Shown piece by piece: positions 30,539 through 39,685 of a stretch of 64,000 bases of DNA; position 1 is the first letter of the stretch, and the number at the start of each line of letters is the position of its first letter. The stretch covers positions 3,601,501 to 3,665,500 of the forward strand of contig NZ_CP032677.1 in the NCBI RefSeq assembly GCF_003627215.1, given 5' to 3'. This DNA is from Pseudomonas sp. Leaf58 (GTDB lineage: Bacteria > Pseudomonadota > Gammaproteobacteria > Pseudomonadales > Pseudomonadaceae). Made by a program: the position numbers and the translations under genes. Below the pieces are notes generated by a model. The model was given only the letters and a program-made list of their open reading frames with translations, searched no databases and was not told where the DNA came from.

Positions 30539-31981
30539 CTACAACAGTGAACCTACAGGCTCCCGGCATAGTTGCTGGGCCAACAAACCGAGGGTGATCA
30601 CAGCCCGCTCGGCTTCCTTGTTCCACGGTATGGCGCAGTTAAGACGAATACAGTGGTTGAATTGCTCGGTGTTACTAAAGATTAGCCCCGGCGCAATACT
30701 AATGCCCTGCTCCAGTGCCCGCACATGCAGCTCCTGGGTATTGACCCGCCCAGGCAGGCTCACCCAAAGGATGAAACCACCCGTCGGCCGGGTCATCTGG
30801 GTACCCTCGGGGAAGTGCTGTTGCACCGCCAACTGGTACGCACTGAGGTTCTTGCGATACTCCTGGCGGATGTAGCGCAGGTGCCGATCGTAACCGCCAT
30901 TTTCCAGGTAAGCCGCCACCCCCATTTGCGTCACACTGCAGGCCGAATGGGTGGTGAAGGTTTGCAAGCGCTGGATTTCGTCCTGGTAGCGCCCAGCGAT
31001 CATCCAGCCAACGCGCACGCCAGGAGACAGGGTTTTGGAGAAGCTCGAACAATAGATCACTCGATCCAGCCGATCGAACGCCTTCAGCGCCTTGGTCTTG
31101 CCCTGCTCGAACATCAACTCGCCATAGATATCGTCCTCGACGATCTGGATATCGAAGTCCGATGCCAGGCGCAGCAACTGCTTCTGCCGTTCTTCCGGCA
31201 CCGTGCCGCCCAGCGGGTTGCTCAGCCGCGCCGTCAGCACCAGGGCCTTGATCGACCACTGGTTAGCCGCCAACTGCAAGGCCTCGAGGCTAATCCCGGT
31301 GGAGGGGTCGCTGGGGATCTCGATCACCTTCAGGCCCAGCAGGTCAGCCAGTTGTAACAGGCCGTAATAAGCCGGGGACTCGGCAGCGATCAGGTCGCCG
31401 GGGCGGGTCAGCACGCGCAGCGACATCTGCAGCGCATCGACACAACCATGGGTCACGATCACTTCGCGCGGGTCGACCAGCACACCGGCATCACGCATGC
31501 GAATGGCAATTTGCCGGCGTAACGGCTCAAAACCGGGGCTGAACATGTAGCTGAAGGCGCGCGGGCTGTGAAAGCGCGTCACTTTGGCAATTTGCTGGTG
31601 CAAGGCACGCACCGGCAAGTAATCGACGTGCGGTACCGCGGCGCCGAACGGGAATACGCCGTCGCGGCGCGCCTCGGTCAGCACCTGCTGGATGATGCTG
31701 GCGCGGGTGACCAGGCCGGGGCGTTCCACCCGGGCGATGTCCGGGGTTTGCGCGGTCAGCGCCGGCGTCTGGTGCACATAGTAGCCGGACTGCGGCCGCG
31801 CGCGGATCAGGCCTTGGTCCTCGAGGTTGGCGTAGGCCTGCAACACCGTGGCATGGCTGACATTGAGCTGGGCGCTCATCTTGCGCACGGAGGGTACCCG
31901 CTCGCCTGGCTGGTAGACACCGCGACGGATGTCATCGGCCAGTTGCTGGGCGATACGCTGGTACAGCAGCAGGTTGGTCAT
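30539..31981 (-). CDS. MocR/GntR-type PLP-dependent transcription regulator
   Basis: A 480-residue fusion of an N-terminal GntR winged-helix domain (1-70; GERVPSVRKMSAQLNVSHAT) to a fold-type I aminotransferase domain with the PLP lysine Lys316 (CSSFSKTLSPGVRVGW). Such regulators sense an amine or amino acid through PLP. It stands alone; the closest regulated gene is not obvious. The 252-bp upstream gap should hold its promoter. Confidence 0.92.
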   Translation of the reverse strand: MTNLLLYQRIAQQLADDIRRGVYQPGERVPSVRKMSAQLNVSHATVLQAYANLEDQGLIRARPQSGYYVHQTPALTAQTPDIARVERPGLVTRASIIQQVLTEARRDGVFPFGAAVPHVDYLPVRALHQQIAKVTRFHSPRAFSYMFSPGFEPLRRQIAIRMRDAGVLVDPREVIVTHGCVDALQMSLRVLTRPGDLIAAESPAYYGLLQLADLLGLKVIEIPSDPSTGISLEALQLAANQWSIKALVLTARLSNPLGGTVPEERQKQLLRLASDFDIQIVEDDIYGELMFEQGKTKALKAFDRLDRVIYCSSFSKTLSPGVRVGWMIAGRYQDEIQRLQTFTTHSACSVTQMGVAAYLENGGYDRHLRYIRQEYRKNLSAYQLAVQQHFPEGTQMTRPTGGFILWVSLPGRVNTQELHVRALEQGISIAPGLIFSNTEQFNHCIRLNCAIPWNKEAERAVITLGLLAQQLCREPVGSLL

Positions 31982-32180
31982 GGCTGGATCTCGACGCGCG
32001 GGACGGGCTCGTTATTCTTGTGCGGTTCACTGACAGTAGAGAATACCGTAACAGTTGCAAAGTGTACTGGGACAGATCGCAGGATAGTCAACAATACAGT
32101 TGCGTGACAGCTATAGAAACGATTAAGCCACAAATTGCCAGAGCCTGCAGAAGCGTAGGTGCGCAGCATGGCACCGACTT

Positions 32181-32219
32181 CGTTCGCGGGCTTGCCCGCG
32201 AAGGGCCGCAACGCGGCCC
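32181..32219 (-). terminator. Double hairpin after the OmpA-like gene
   Basis: Two adjacent stems, TTCGCGGG-CTTG-CCCGCGAA (32182-32201) and GGGCCGC-AAC-GCGGCCC (32203-32219), lie between the OmpA-like gene and the MocR start. The first is REP-derived. They probably end the minus-strand operon, though the T run is weak. Confidence 0.55.
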
Positions 32220-32233
32220 CGCGTTCAGAAAAC

Positions 32234-33046
32234 TCAGCGCGCTGGCGCGAGCTTGCCCTTGTCATCGGAGAACACGATCTCTACCCGGCGGTTCTGCGCC
32301 CTGCCCCGCTCCGAGGCATTGGCTTCGATCGGGTACTGGTCGCCATACCCTTCCACCTGCAGGCGCTTTTCATCGATCCCCAGATCCACCAGCATGTCGG
32401 CCACCGCCTGTGCCCGGTCGCTGGACAGCTTCAGGTTGTCCTCCGGCGTGCCGGTGCTGTCGGTATAACCCTCGATACGCACCACCCGGCGTGGGTTGAG
32501 CTGAAGGAACTGCACCAGCTTGAGCACCGTACGGCTCGCAGAGTTCTTCAGGTCGGCACGGCCAGTGTCGAACAACACATCGCCCAGGGTCATCACCAGG
32601 CCGCGGTCGGTCTGCTCGGAGGCCAGTGCGGCAATCTGCGATTCCAGCCATTTGCCCTGCTGCTGCACGCTGGCGAGCTTGGCCTCACGCAGCGCCAACT
32701 GCAGACGCTGGCGCTCCAGGTCGAGCTTGGCCTGGCGCTCCTGGCTCAGCGCCAACTTGGCATGCTCGCTAGCGATTTCACTGTAACGCTGGCTGAGGTA
32801 GGCGTAATGACGTACATCGGTCCCGGTGCCGATGTAACTGGACAGGCGCTCGGCACGGGCCAGCGACTCGCCGGCGCGGATCACGTCACGTGGTGCGCTA
32901 CGCAGTACATCGGAATCGTCCTTGACCTTCTGGAACGCCGCGGTGGCATCATCCAGTGCTGCGCTGCTGCGCTGGCTGGCGCAACCTTGCAAACCTGCCG
33001 CCAGCGCCAGCACTGCCAGCGCCGCTAATGGCATACGGCGGTTCAT
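32234..33046 (-). CDS. OmpA-family lipoprotein with DUF4398-like N-terminus
   Basis: A 270-residue lipoprotein (signal MNRRMPLAALAVLALAAGLQ, Cys at QGC). A long helical region (about 40-150) resembles the preceding DUF4398 protein, and a C-terminal OmpA-like peptidoglycan-binding domain follows (VLFDTGRADLKNSASRTV, EGYTDSTGTPEDNLKLSSDR, NRRVEIVFSDD). Its start overlaps the upstream stop (ATGA at 33043-33046), so the long frame up to 33400 is an artefact. It may tether the outer membrane to peptidoglycan. Confidence 0.9.
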   Translation of the reverse strand: MNRRMPLAALAVLALAAGLQGCASQRSSAALDDATAAFQKVKDDSDVLRSAPRDVIRAGESLARAERLSSYIGTGTDVRHYAYLSQRYSEIASEHAKLALSQERQAKLDLERQRLQLALREAKLASVQQQGKWLESQIAALASEQTDRGLVMTLGDVLFDTGRADLKNSASRTVLKLVQFLQLNPRRVVRIEGYTDSTGTPEDNLKLSSDRAQAVADMLVDLGIDEKRLQVEGYGDQYPIEANASERGRAQNRRVEIVFSDDKGKLAPAR

Positions 33047-33396
33047 GGCTGCACCTCCAGTTGCTTGCGCAGGCGCTTGACCCGCGATTGCAGCAGTTGC
33101 AGTTGCTCTTCGCTCTTCTGGTTCAACACCTGGGCTTCGGCCAGGCGCGCATCCAACTCGGCCTGCTCGGCGCGCATGCGCGCATCGCGGTAGTCCTCGG
33201 TGAGCATGTTGGTCTTGGCCCGGGCCAGCTTGTCTTCTGCCAGCTTGAGCGTCTCGACCTGCTCGGTGGCACCGACAGCCCTGGCCTGTTCCAGTGCTTG
33301 CTCGGAAATGCGCATCTGCTCGTTGGGAGCCGGATCGTTGGCGCAGCCAGCCAGGCCGAACACGGCCAGGGCAAGGATTAGTGGTTGGGTTCTCAC
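33043..33396 (-). CDS. DUF4398 small lipoprotein
   Basis: A 117-residue lipoprotein starting at GTG 33396 (AGGAAG seven bases upstream) with lipobox LAGC (MRTQPLILALAVFGLAGC). A DUF4398 alpha-helical domain with many Ala/Glu/Lys heptads follows. It is coupled to the OmpA-like gene by a 4-bp overlap and lies 9 bp after a binding-protein gene, so all three form one operon. Confidence 0.85.
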   Translation of the reverse strand: MRTQPLILALAVFGLAGCANDPAPNEQMRISEQALEQARAVGATEQVETLKLAEDKLARAKTNMLTEDYRDARMRAEQAELDARLAEAQVLNQKSEEQLQLLQSRVKRLRKQLEVQP

Positions 33397-33405
33397 GCAA
33401 TCTTC

Positions 33406-34227
33406 CTAGTGTTTGGGGGCATCCGGCGACACGTGCAACTGCGCTTTCCAGCGCTCGACATTACGTTGCAACACGGCCTCGGACGCACCGGAGATCGGCA
33501 ATTCTGTCAGTTTTTTCGCCAATTGCCCACGCAACCAGCTGTCATTGCAGGCCGAATTGTGCGAAACGGCCAGGTACAGGCCCGGTCGATCCACCGGCAG
33601 GCCGCGGGCGATCAGGTCATTGCTCATGCCCAGGCTCTGGGCCATGGCCATGCCCGAATAGCGGCCGGCGAGCACATAGTCCACCTGGCCAAGCACCAGC
33701 TTCTGGAACGCCTGGGTCAGGTTCTGCGCCGGCACCAGCTTGAGCTGGGCCTTGGCGAAGGCGGTGAAGGCCGGGGTCAGGCGCGCCCGCTCAGACACAC
33801 TGCCCTGGTATTTACCCAGGTCTGCCGGGCCATCAAAGCTCAGCGCAGCGTCATGGCGCGTCCATACCAGGTATTCATTCAGTTGCAGGGGTGGGTGGAT
33901 GTAATCCAGCGCTGTCAGTTGCTCTACCTGCATGGGGGTGTCGAGCAGCAGGTCGATGCGCCCGCTGCGTACTTCTTCCAGCGCCTGGTCACGACGACCG
34001 GCATTCAACACCTCGACCTTCACGCCCAACTCGCCAGCCACCTGGCGCAACAGGTCGACGTTGGTACCAATCAGGTGTTTCGGGTCTTGCGGGTCTTGCC
34101 AGGAATAGGGCGGAGCATCGGGGCTTCCCGTTGCCACCAGGCGTTCGCACTTGCCTGCCGCGATGGCCAACGGCGACAGCAAAACCGCCAAGCATGCCAG
34201 CACTCTGCCCGTTCCGTGCAACCTCAT
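33406..34227 (-). CDS. Periplasmic solute-binding protein, SBP_bac_3 type
   Basis: A 273-residue protein with a signal peptide (VLACLAVLLSPLAIAAG) and the family-3 extracellular solute-binding fold (PPYSW, IGTNVDLLRQVAGELG, GRIDLLLDTP). GAGGAG precedes the ATG at 34227. No ABC transporter gene is nearby; the downstream genes are the DUF4398 and OmpA-like lipoproteins, so it may sense or scavenge rather than feed a permease. The ligand is unknown. Confidence 0.85.
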   Translation of the reverse strand: MRLHGTGRVLACLAVLLSPLAIAAGKCERLVATGSPDAPPYSWQDPQDPKHLIGTNVDLLRQVAGELGVKVEVLNAGRRDQALEEVRSGRIDLLLDTPMQVEQLTALDYIHPPLQLNEYLVWTRHDAALSFDGPADLGKYQGSVSERARLTPAFTAFAKAQLKLVPAQNLTQAFQKLVLGQVDYVLAGRYSGMAMAQSLGMSNDLIARGLPVDRPGLYLAVSHNSACNDSWLRGQLAKKLTELPISGASEAVLQRNVERWKAQLHVSPDAPKH

Positions 34228-34246
34228 CCCTTGCTCCTCAAGCGCA

Positions 34247-34283
34247 TAAAAAAACCCGGCCCTCCAAACGAGGGCCGGGTTCT
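34247..34283 (-). terminator. Rho-independent terminator of etfBA
   Basis: The stem AACCCGGCCCTC / GAGGGCCGGGTT with a 5-nt loop is followed by seven T on the minus strand. Confidence 0.93.
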
Positions 34284-34303
34284 TTATAAGTGAAGCAGCC
34301 GGA

Positions 34304-35233
34304 TCAGACCAGCTTTTCCAGTTCTGGCACGGCTTCGAACAGGTCAGCGACCAAGCCGTAGTCGGCTACCTGGAAGATCGGCGCTTCTTCGTCCTTGTTG
34401 ATCGCCACGATCACCTTGGAGTCTTTCATGCCGGCCAGGTGCTGGATCGCGCCGGAGATACCGACTGCGATGTACAGCTGCGGTGCAACGATCTTGCCGG
34501 TCTGGCCGACCTGCATGTCGTTGGGCACGAAGCCGGCGTCGACGGCGGCGCGCGAGGCACCGACGGCCGCGCCCAGCTTGTCGGCCAGGCTGTACAGGTG
34601 CTTGAAGTTGTCCCCGTTGCCCATGCCACGGCCGCCGGAAACGACGATCTTGGCAGCAGTCAGCTCTGGGCGGTCGGACTTGGCCAGCTCTTCACCTACA
34701 AAGGCCGAGATACCGGCATTGTGCGCAGCGCCAACCGCTTCAACAGCAGCCGAACCACCTTCGCTAGCCACGGCATCGAAGCCGGTGCTACGCACGGTGA
34801 TGACCTTGATGGCCGCGCTCGATTGCACGGTGGCAATGGCGTTACCGGCATAGATCGGACGCTTGAAGGTGTCTGCGGACTCGACCGCGATGATCTCGGA
34901 GATCTGATCCACGTCCAGCAGCGCGGCAACGCGCGGCAGGATGTTCTTGCCGTTGCTGGTAGCCGGGGCCAGCACATGGCTGTAACCCTTTGCCAGTTCG
35001 ACGATCAGCGGCGCGACGTTTTCCGGCAGGGCGTGGGCGTAGGCTGCGTTGTCGGCAACCAGCACCTTGGCCACACCGGCGATCTTGGCAGCGGCTTCGG
35101 CAACGCCGCCCACGTTCTGGCCAGCGACCAGCACGTGCACATCACCACCGATCTTGGCAGCTGCGGCAACAGTGTTCAGGGTGGCCGGGGCTACGGCACC
35201 GTTCTCGTGTTCAGCGACAACCAGGATAGTCAT
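34304..35233 (-). CDS. etfA: Electron transfer flavoprotein alpha subunit
   Basis: The FAD-carrying subunit of ETF, which accepts electrons from acyl-CoA dehydrogenases. At 309 residues it contains the C-terminal FAD domain ([49 protein letters not shown]). It directly abuts etfB (TAAATG at 35236-35231). Confidence 0.97.
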   Translation of the reverse strand: MTILVVAEHENGAVAPATLNTVAAAAKIGGDVHVLVAGQNVGGVAEAAAKIAGVAKVLVADNAAYAHALPENVAPLIVELAKGYSHVLAPATSNGKNILPRVAALLDVDQISEIIAVESADTFKRPIYAGNAIATVQSSAAIKVITVRSTGFDAVASEGGSAAVEAVGAAHNAGISAFVGEELAKSDRPELTAAKIVVSGGRGMGNGDNFKHLYSLADKLGAAVGASRAAVDAGFVPNDMQVGQTGKIVAPQLYIAVGISGAIQHLAGMKDSKVIVAINKDEEAPIFQVADYGLVADLFEAVPELEKLV

Positions 35234-35983
35234 TTAGATTACCTTCGCTTCGTTCTTCAGCTTCTCGACCAGTTCGGCCACCGATTTGACCTTGACGCCA
35301 GCGCTGCGGGCAGCCGGCGCTTCAACCTTCAGGGTCTTGTTGGTGGAGGCGAGGGAAACGCCCAGCGCGTCTGGCGCAAGGGTTTCCAGCGGCTTTTTCT
35401 TGGCCTTCATGATGTTCGGCAGCGACGCATAGCGCGGCTCGTTCAGGCGCAGGTCGGTGGTGACGATGGCGGGCAGGCTCAGCGCAACGGTTTGCAGGCC
35501 GCCGTCGATTTCACGGGTGACGTTCAGCTTATCGCCAGCCACCTCAACCTTGGAGGCGAAGGTGCCTTGGGCGTAGCCGGTCAACGCGGCGAGCATCTGG
35601 CCGGTCTGGTTGTTGTCGCTGTCGATGGCCTGCTTGCCGAGGATGACCAGCTGCGGCTGTTCTTTGTCGACAACGGCTTTCAGCGCCTTGGCCACGGCCA
35701 GGGAGTTCAGTTCGTCAACAGCTTCGACCAGGATGGCACGGTCGGCACCCAGGGCCAGAGCAGTACGCAGTTGCTCCTGAGCAGTGGTCGGGCCGACGGA
35801 AACGACGACGATCTCGGTCGCGATGCCTTTTTCCTTCAGGCGAACGGCCTCTTCCACGGCGATTTCGCAGAAGGGGTTCATGGACATCTTGACGTTAGCA
35901 AGGTCGACGCCGGAGTTGTCCGCTTTGACGCGAACCTTGACGTTGTAGTCGACCACTCGTTTGACAGCTACAAGAACCTTCAT
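35234..35983 (-). CDS. etfB: Electron transfer flavoprotein beta subunit
   Basis: The 249-residue ETF beta subunit ([20 protein letters not shown]; family signature around [20 protein letters not shown]). It is first in etfBA and divergent from the ETF:ubiquinone oxidoreductase gene, so the whole electron path from fatty acyl and amino acid dehydrogenases to ubiquinone is encoded here. Confidence 0.97.
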   Translation of the reverse strand: MKVLVAVKRVVDYNVKVRVKADNSGVDLANVKMSMNPFCEIAVEEAVRLKEKGIATEIVVVSVGPTTAQEQLRTALALGADRAILVEAVDELNSLAVAKALKAVVDKEQPQLVILGKQAIDSDNNQTGQMLAALTGYAQGTFASKVEVAGDKLNVTREIDGGLQTVALSLPAIVTTDLRLNEPRYASLPNIMKAKKKPLETLAPDALGVSLASTNKTLKVEAPAARSAGVKVKSVAELVEKLKNEAKVI

Positions 35984-36358
35984 GGATTCCTCGTTACTCT
36001 CCGGTGAATAGATAGTCGCCTGGGGCCATGCCCGGCGATGCGCGTGGGTACAAGGGCACCTCTAAAAACGTACCGGGAGCGAATAACTTCACAGTGACCG
36101 AACAGTCTGGTTCGGACCTTTGCGACAAATACTCACGGGTCATTTTCTGTCGTGGCGTGTAAACTCCACTACAACCCGGCCCAAGGCCGCTGAACCCTGC
36201 TCCACACCTGGTCTTTAGAGGTGTACCTGCGCCCGGCTGCAAGCCTACGGCGAACGTAAAACCGCTCGTATCTTGACCGTAACACCCAATCCGGTCAATA
36301 CGGCAAATCGGTCACCCTCCAGCCGCGTTCCTGTGATTTTACTGGCCTGCGGCAAATT

Positions 36359-36372
36359 CAAACAAACGTTTG
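36359..36372 (+). promoter_or_regulatory. PsrA-like operator
   Basis: CAAAC-AAAC-GTTTG matches the published Pseudomonas PsrA motif (G/C)AAAC-N2-4-GTTTG(C), and ends 2 bp before the etfD -35 box. PsrA is a TetR-type repressor released by long-chain fatty acyl ligands. It overlaps the perfect palindrome ACAAACGTTTGT at 36362-36373. Confidence 0.65.
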
Positions 36373-36374
36373 TA

Positions 36375-36403
36375 TTGGACCCGCCAAGTGGTGTAGATAT
36401 AAT
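36375..36403 (+). promoter_or_regulatory. Sigma-70 promoter of etfD
   Basis: TTGGAC (36375-36380) and a perfect TATAAT (36398-36403) are spaced by 17 bp. They predict a leader of about 130 nt before the GTG start at 36539. Confidence 0.85.
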
Positions 36404-36538
36404 GCGCGGCCAAGACAAAACGGTGTAGTCCGTCATTTGTCCAGCTACAGTTCCGCCGTTGCGTAGAACCGCTGCGAATGCCCGCGCACCCAATAAGACA
36501 AAGCAACAGCACGAGCCTTGATGAGTAGGAGAGAACCA

Positions 36539-38203
36539 GTGGAACGCGAATACATGGAATTCGACGTGGTCATCGTCGGCGCCGGCCCGGCAGGCCTGTC
36601 CGCCGCCTGCCGCCTGAAGCAGAAGGCCGCCGAAGCCGGTAGCGAAATCAGCGTCTGCGTGGTGGAAAAAGGCTCTGAAGTCGGCGCCCACATCCTCTCC
36701 GGCGCGGTGTTCGAACCCCGCGCCCTGAACGAACTGTTCCCTGACTGGAAAGCGCTCGGCGCGCCGCTGAACACCGAAGTGAAGCGCGACGACATCTATG
36801 TGCTCAAGGATGCCGGCAGCTCGACCAAGGTGCCTGACCTGTTCGTGCCCAAGACCATGCATAACCAGGGCAACTACATCATCTCCCTGGGCAACCTGTG
36901 CCGCTGGCTGGCCCAGCAGGCCGAGAACCTGGGCGTGGAAATTTACCCAGGCTTCGCCGCGCAGGAAGCACTGTTCGACGAAAACGGCGTAGTCCGCGGC
37001 ATCGTCACCGGTGACCTGGGTGTCGACCGTGAAGGCAACCCGAAGGACGGCCTGTACACCCCAGGCATGGAGCTGCGTGCCAAGTACACCCTGTTCGCCG
37101 AAGGCTGCCGTGGCCATATCGGCAAGCAGCTGATCAAGCGCTTCAACCTCGACAGCGAAGCTGACGTCCAGCACTACGGCATCGGCCTTAAGGAAATCTG
37201 GGAAATCGACCCCGCCAAGCACGAGCAGGGCCTGGTGGTGCACACCGCCGGCTGGCCGCTGGATGTGATGGCCAAGGACAATACCGGTGGTTCGTTCCTC
37301 TATCACCTGGAAAACAACCAGGTGGTGGTCGGCCTGATCGTCGACCTGTCCTACGCCAACCCGTACCTGTCGCCGTTCGACGAATTCCAACGCCTCAAGC
37401 ACCACCCGGTGATGAGCCAGTACCTCGAAGGCGGCAAGCGCATCAGCTACGGTGCCCGGGCCATCTGCAAGGGCGGCTTCAACTCGCTGCCGAAGATGGT
37501 CTTCAACGGTGGCGCGCTGATCGGCTGTGACCTTGGCACCCTGAACTTCGCCAAGATCAAAGGCAGCCACACCGCGATGAAGTCCGGCATGCTCGCCGCC
37601 GAAGCGGTGGCCGATGCCCTGCTCGCCGGCAGCGAAGGCGGTGACCAGTTGAACGGCTACGTCAGCGCCTTCAAGGCCAGCTGGCTGTACGAAGAACTGT
37701 TCGCCAGCCGCAACTTCGGCCCGGCCATGCACAAGTTCGGCCCGCTGCTGGGCGCGGCGTTCAACTATGTGGACCAGAACTGGTTTGGCGGCAAGCTGCC
37801 ATTCACCTTGCACGACACCAAGCCAGATTACGCCTGCCTGAAGCTGGCGGCCGATTCGAAAAAAATCGACTACCCACGCCCAGACGGCAAGCTCAGCTTC
37901 GACAAGCTCAGCTCGGTATTCCTCTCCAGCACCAACCATGAAGAGGAACAACCCTGCCACTTGAAACTGACCGACCCTAACGTGCCAATCGCCAGCAACC
38001 TGCCGCTGTACGACGAGCCAGCCCAGCGCTACTGCCCAGCGGGCGTGTACGAGGTGGTCACCCAGGAAGACGGCAACAAGCGCTTCCAGATCAACGCGCA
38101 GAACTGCGTGCACTGCAAGACCTGCGACATCAAGGACCCAGCCCAGAACATCACCTGGGTTACCCCTGAAGGCGCCGGCGGGCCGAACTACCCGAACATG
38201 TAA
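36539..38203 (+). CDS. etfD: ETF:ubiquinone oxidoreductase
   Basis: A 554-residue membrane-associated FAD and [4Fe-4S] enzyme that passes electrons from reduced ETF to ubiquinone. It has the FAD motif VIVGAGPAGLSAACRLKQKA, an internal quinone-binding region, and the C-terminal cluster cysteines (CPAGVYEVV .. CVHCKTCDIKDP). A GTG start at 36539 (VEREYMEFDVV) with AGGAG seven bases upstream is preferred over ATG 36521, which lies before that site. Confidence 0.95.
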   Translation: MEREYMEFDVVIVGAGPAGLSAACRLKQKAAEAGSEISVCVVEKGSEVGAHILSGAVFEPRALNELFPDWKALGAPLNTEVKRDDIYVLKDAGSSTKVPDLFVPKTMHNQGNYIISLGNLCRWLAQQAENLGVEIYPGFAAQEALFDENGVVRGIVTGDLGVDREGNPKDGLYTPGMELRAKYTLFAEGCRGHIGKQLIKRFNLDSEADVQHYGIGLKEIWEIDPAKHEQGLVVHTAGWPLDVMAKDNTGGSFLYHLENNQVVVGLIVDLSYANPYLSPFDEFQRLKHHPVMSQYLEGGKRISYGARAICKGGFNSLPKMVFNGGALIGCDLGTLNFAKIKGSHTAMKSGMLAAEAVADALLAGSEGGDQLNGYVSAFKASWLYEELFASRNFGPAMHKFGPLLGAAFNYVDQNWFGGKLPFTLHDTKPDYACLKLAADSKKIDYPRPDGKLSFDKLSSVFLSSTNHEEEQPCHLKLTDPNVPIASNLPLYDEPAQRYCPAGVYEVVTQEDGNKRFQINAQNCVHCKTCDIKDPAQNITWVTPEGAGGPNYPNM

Positions 38204-38224
38204 GGCCCTGCCCTTGCGCTAACG

Positions 38225-38263
38225 AAAAGCCCCCGGTTCTCTCGAGCCGGGGGCTTTTTGTTT
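38225..38263 (+). terminator. Rho-independent terminator of etfD
   Basis: The stem AAAAGCCCCCGG / CCGGGGGCTTTTT with T-rich tail follows the etfD stop by about 20 bp. Confidence 0.93.
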
Positions 38264-38290
38264 TACCTGTTCTGGCTGCCCTGGCCGCTG

Positions 38291-39613
38291 CTACAAAGCC
38301 CGCGTCAGCGGCAAGTCTGCCTCGATCATTGTCAGCGACTCACGCCGCCCGAAATACAACGCCGTCAGCAACCCCACCGCGCCCATGATCAGGCAAAAAC
38401 CGACACACACCCACGGGCTCCACGGCATCAGCGCAATCAGCGCCAGCGGCGTGGTACTGGCCCACAGCGCGTAGGCCACGTTGTAAGTGAAGGAAATGCC
38501 CGACACACGGATCTCCGCCGGGAACAGCCCAACCATCACCGATGGCACCACCCCCACCACACCGCAGCTTAACCCCGCCAGCGCATAGGCCAGCCAGGTC
38601 ATGCCCCATTGCCCCACCAGGCTGGCGTACAACACGCCAATACCCAGCGGCAGCAACAGGCTGTACAGCATCAGCGCACGCCAGGCGCCCACGCGGTCGA
38701 CCAGCAGCCCGGCCAGTACGCAGCCGATGTTGAGGAAGACGATGCCCACGCTGCTTAGAGCAAAGGTGTGCCCAGCTGTCATGCCGAAGCGCTGCTGCAT
38801 CACCGTCGGGGTAATCACCACCAACACCACCACGGCGGAGGTCAGCACACAGGTCAGTAGCGCCGCCGGGATCAACGCCCGGCGGTGCTCGCTAATCACC
38901 CGCCGCAGCGGGAAGGTTACTGGCTGGTCCTGGCGTGCGCGCAGGGCGAGGAACACCGGTGTTTCGCTGAGCCAGCGGCGCAGCCATACGCCAATCACCC
39001 CAAACACCCCACCCAGCAGGAACGGGTAGCGCCAGGCATAGTCGAGGATTTCCTGCGGGGTGAACAGCTGCGCCAGCAACGTCGCGGTCAGCGCCCCCAG
39101 CAGGTAGCCGAAGGTTAGCCCGGCCTGCAGGAAGCCCAAGGCGTAGCCGCGCCGCCCGGCCGGGGCATGCTCGGCGACGAAGGTCCAGGCACTCGGCACT
39201 TCGCCGCCCACCGCTGCGCCCTGCAGGATACGCAGGCCCAGCAGGAGCAGCGGTGCGGCATAGCCGATGTCGGCGTAGGTCGGCATTACCCCGATCAGTA
39301 GGCACGGCAGGGCCATCATCAGGATACTCAGGCTGAACACCCGCTTGCGCCCCAGGTGGTCGGCGAAGTGCGCCATCAGGATGCCGCCCAACGGCCGCGC
39401 CAGGTAGCCGGTGACGAAGATCCCGAAGCTTTGCAACAGGCGCAACCATTCGGGCATCTCAGGCGGGAAGAACAGCTGGCTGAGGGTTAGCGCAAAGAAT
39501 ACGAAAATGATGAAATCGTAAATTTCCAGCGCGCCGCCCAATGCCGCCAGGCCCAAGGTCCGGTGGTCGCCGCGGCTGAACCGGGGCGGGCGAGCGGTAT
39601 CGATGGCTGTCAT
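38291..39613 (-). CDS. MFS transporter, metabolite:H+ symporter type
   Basis: A 440-residue protein with about 12 membrane segments. It has the MHS-family marks ALEIYDFIIF in helix 1 and HFADHLGRKRVF (the MFS loop 2-3 motif), plus GLRILQGAAVGGEVPSAWTFVAEHAP. MHS carriers move citrate, shikimate, proline/betaine or other organic acids; the substrate here cannot be read. Confidence 0.92.
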   Translation of the reverse strand: MTAIDTARPPRFSRGDHRTLGLAALGGALEIYDFIIFVFFALTLSQLFFPPEMPEWLRLLQSFGIFVTGYLARPLGGILMAHFADHLGRKRVFSLSILMMALPCLLIGVMPTYADIGYAAPLLLLGLRILQGAAVGGEVPSAWTFVAEHAPAGRRGYALGFLQAGLTFGYLLGALTATLLAQLFTPQEILDYAWRYPFLLGGVFGVIGVWLRRWLSETPVFLALRARQDQPVTFPLRRVISEHRRALIPAALLTCVLTSAVVVLVVITPTVMQQRFGMTAGHTFALSSVGIVFLNIGCVLAGLLVDRVGAWRALMLYSLLLPLGIGVLYASLVGQWGMTWLAYALAGLSCGVVGVVPSVMVGLFPAEIRVSGISFTYNVAYALWASTTPLALIALMPWSPWVCVGFCLIMGAVGLLTALYFGRRESLTMIEADLPLTRAL

Positions 39614-39685
39614 GGCAGGGTCCGCAAATCGGCAAAGGGCAAGAGGATAGCAAATAGCTGCCCGCTTGCCCCGCTGGCGGCAACG

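Larger units (their letters stand above)
35984..36538. promoter_or_regulatory. Divergent etfB / etfD control region (555 bp)
   Basis: An unusually long gap without a convincing gene. It contains a long-range inverted pair, CACCTCTAAA (36057-36066) and TTTAGAGGTG (36214-36223). It also contains an 18-bp inverted repeat CCGAAC-N6-GTTCGG (36098-36115) on the etfB side and, on the etfD side, the promoter and PsrA-like box listed separately. Confidence 0.6.

Noticed and set aside
32234..33400. OmpA-like protein of 388 residues
   Set aside because: The extra N-terminal 118 residues are out-of-frame translation of the DUF4398 gene. The lipobox start at 33046 with an ATGA overlap is clear.
36245..38113. 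A 622-codon minus-strand frame
   Set aside because: It lies antisense to the ETF:ubiquinone oxidoreductase gene and has no domain pattern.
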